Of a stretch of DNA of 64,000 bases, positions 62,954 to 64,000 are shown in pieces. Under the pieces are notes generated by a model. It was not told the DNA's origin. It ran no database searches and saw nothing but the letters and a program-made list of their open reading frames with translations. The translations under genes and the position numbers were made by a program. Source of the DNA: Caldimonas caldifontis. GTDB lineage: Bacteria; Pseudomonadota; Gammaproteobacteria; Burkholderiales; Burkholderiaceae_C. Position 1 is the stretch's first letter; each line of letters begins with the position of its first letter. The stretch is from positions 248,001-312,000 of the forward strand of contig NZ_PSNX01000004.1 of the NCBI RefSeq assembly GCF_002930615.1, written 5' to 3'.

Positions 62954-64000
62954 GCGATCCTCCGCCCGCCGCTGCGTGGTCGACCAGATCGACGGTGTGC
63001 CCGGGCGCGAGACCCACGCCCACCGTCAGCTGGAAGGTCTTGCCGTGCAGCAGCGGGTACTTGCCCAGCCGCAGGGACTGCAGCAGCGAGTCCAGCGTCT
63101 GCACCGGGTCCACCGCCCGCAGCAGGCGCAGCAGATCGGCCAGCGCGTCACGGTCGGCGTCGCGGTCGGCATCGAGGAACTGGTCGTGCTCGTCGGTGAA
63201 CGAGGACAGCTGTTCCACCGGCGCGCCCGTCGTCTCGCCGTCGGGGATGTACAGATTGCCGTCGTGGCAGACCCCGGCGTCGCTGACCAGCGTCTCGTCG
63301 TCGCCGACGCGCAGGCGAACCTTCTCGCAGAGGATGACCGTGGGCCAGACCCAGCGGCCCTCCAGCGCCGTGCGCAGCTTCTCGCCCACCGGCGTCACGC
63401 GCTGACCCTCTTCCTCGAGGAAGCGGACGTGGCGCATCACCCAGTGGTCGGCATGCACGCCGATCCAGTCGAACACCAGCCAGTCGCGGGCGCGCGCCAT
63501 CATCCAGCGCGGCGCGTTGTCGTCGCCCACGTCGTCCAGGGCCACCAGCTGCACGGCCCCCGACTCGATGGCCTCGCGCGAGGGCGCGGTCGGCACCGGC
63601 GTCAGATGGCGGCGCTCGCCATGCTCCACCTGCACCGGGTAGCCCGACACCAGGCTGCACAGCTCGGCCGGCAGGGTGCCGAGGTCGTTCAGCAGGTCGA
63701 GGTGCCCCCAGCCGCGCATGACGCGGTAGTAGGTGTCGATGAAGTGCCGCGGCGGCAGTTCGGCCTTGGCGATCTCCAGCGTGCGCCGCCAGCAGGCCTT
63801 CAGCTCGGTGTCGATGCGCTGGCGCTGCACGTCCTCGTCGATCAGGCGGTCGCGGTCCGGCAGGCGCGCCATGAACTGGCGCGAGTCCAGGTGCACGACG
63901 TTCACGTCCTCGCGTGTTGACCAGGCCGGCCGCAGCACGCAGAAGCCCTGCAGGAACACCCAGGTGTCGTGGGTGTACCGGCCGTCGCGGGTGCCCGCGA
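62940..64000 (-). CDS. Unrecognised element protein, 5' end beyond window
   Basis: The frame is open from the window edge (64000) to TGA at 62940, giving more than 350 residues. It is soluble, with a block resembling GWGHLDLLNDLGTLPAELCSL and an acidic C-terminal part (HDQFLDADRDADRDALADLL). No domain is recognised. The stop overlaps the primase start, so it belongs to the same replication/maintenance operon. An internal GTG at 63959 is probably not the true start, because coding similarity in pattern continues upstream. Confidence 0.7.
   Translation of the reverse strand, partial: AGTRDGRYTHDTWVFLQGFCVLRPAWSTREDVNVVHLDSRQFMARLPDRDRLIDEDVQRQRIDTELKACWRRTLEIAKAELPPRHFIDTYYRVMRGWGHLDLLNDLGTLPAELCSLVSGYPVQVEHGERRHLTPVPTAPSREAIESGAVQLVALDDVGDDNAPRWMMARARDWLVFDWIGVHADHWVMRHVRFLEEEGQRVTPVGEKLRTALEGRWVWPTVILCEKVRLRVGDDETLVSDAGVCHDGNLYIPDGETTGAPVEQLSSFTDEHDQFLDADRDADRDALADLLRLLRAVDPVQTLDSLLQSLRLGKYPLLHGKTFQLTVGVGLAPGHTVDLVDHAAAGGGSHAGR

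Overview
The window is GC-rich proteobacterial DNA, most likely from a beta- or gammaproteobacterium. I judge this from codon use and gene families; no rRNA, tRNA or housekeeping gene is present to fix a host. Almost everything belongs to one integrative conjugative element or large conjugative element with an F-type (MPF-F) type IV secretion system. Its transfer genes lie on the minus strand: traG, traH, traF, a small exported protein, traN, trbC, traU, traW, a small exported protein, an S26 peptidase, trbI, traC, traV, a DsbC-like protein, traB, traK, traE, traL, the pilin traA, an OmpA-like lipoprotein and a lytic transglycosylase (95-38607). A second block holds a DUF4400 protein, traD and a MobH/TraI_2-like relaxase (53707-57996). 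FlhC- and FlhD-like activators (59056-60045) resemble the SetCD activators of SXT/R391 elements. A DUF932 protein, a Toprim primase and an unrecognised gene cut by the window edge close the right side. Frequent ATGA/GTGA overlaps show tight operon structure.

Three cargo blocks interrupt this backbone. (1) 2833-17359 carries an IS91-family transposase gene, a complete IS3-family element with a 3-bp target duplication, and a compact heat-tolerance / protein-quality-control island (tLST/LHR/TLPQC type): HTH protein, small heat shock protein, ClpG/ClpK disaggregase, cardiolipin-synthase-like enzyme, FtsH (frameshifted), thioredoxin, small lipoprotein, PsiE, M48 protease and DegP. A truncated phage-type lysozyme follows. 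The block sits inside traG, with about 315 bp of the traG 5' end present on both sides; both copies share the same reading-frame break. (2) A Kiwa defence pair (kwaA, kwaB; 23602-25121) lies antisense between trbC and traN. (3) 39562-53412 is a defence island. It starts with a SNF2-type helicase, a DUF4391 protein and a type III-like Mod methyltransferase, followed by DarT and DarG, then a Res-type helicase-nuclease. After it comes a four-gene module I cannot name: a GHKL ATPase converging on a DUF4417-like cysteine-rich protein, a 114-residue protein and a STAS-like/winged-helix protein.

Taken together this is a conjugative element that moves heat/oxidative proteostasis functions and several phage-defence systems. 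Its transfer may be impaired: traG is frameshifted and separated from traH by about 14.8 kb, Kiwa lies antisense within the transfer operon, and the relaxase-like protein lacks the expected metal-binding histidines. The most promising places for new biology are the composite type III/DarTG operon (39562-50513) and the neighbouring ATPase/STAS/DUF4417-like module (50594-53412).
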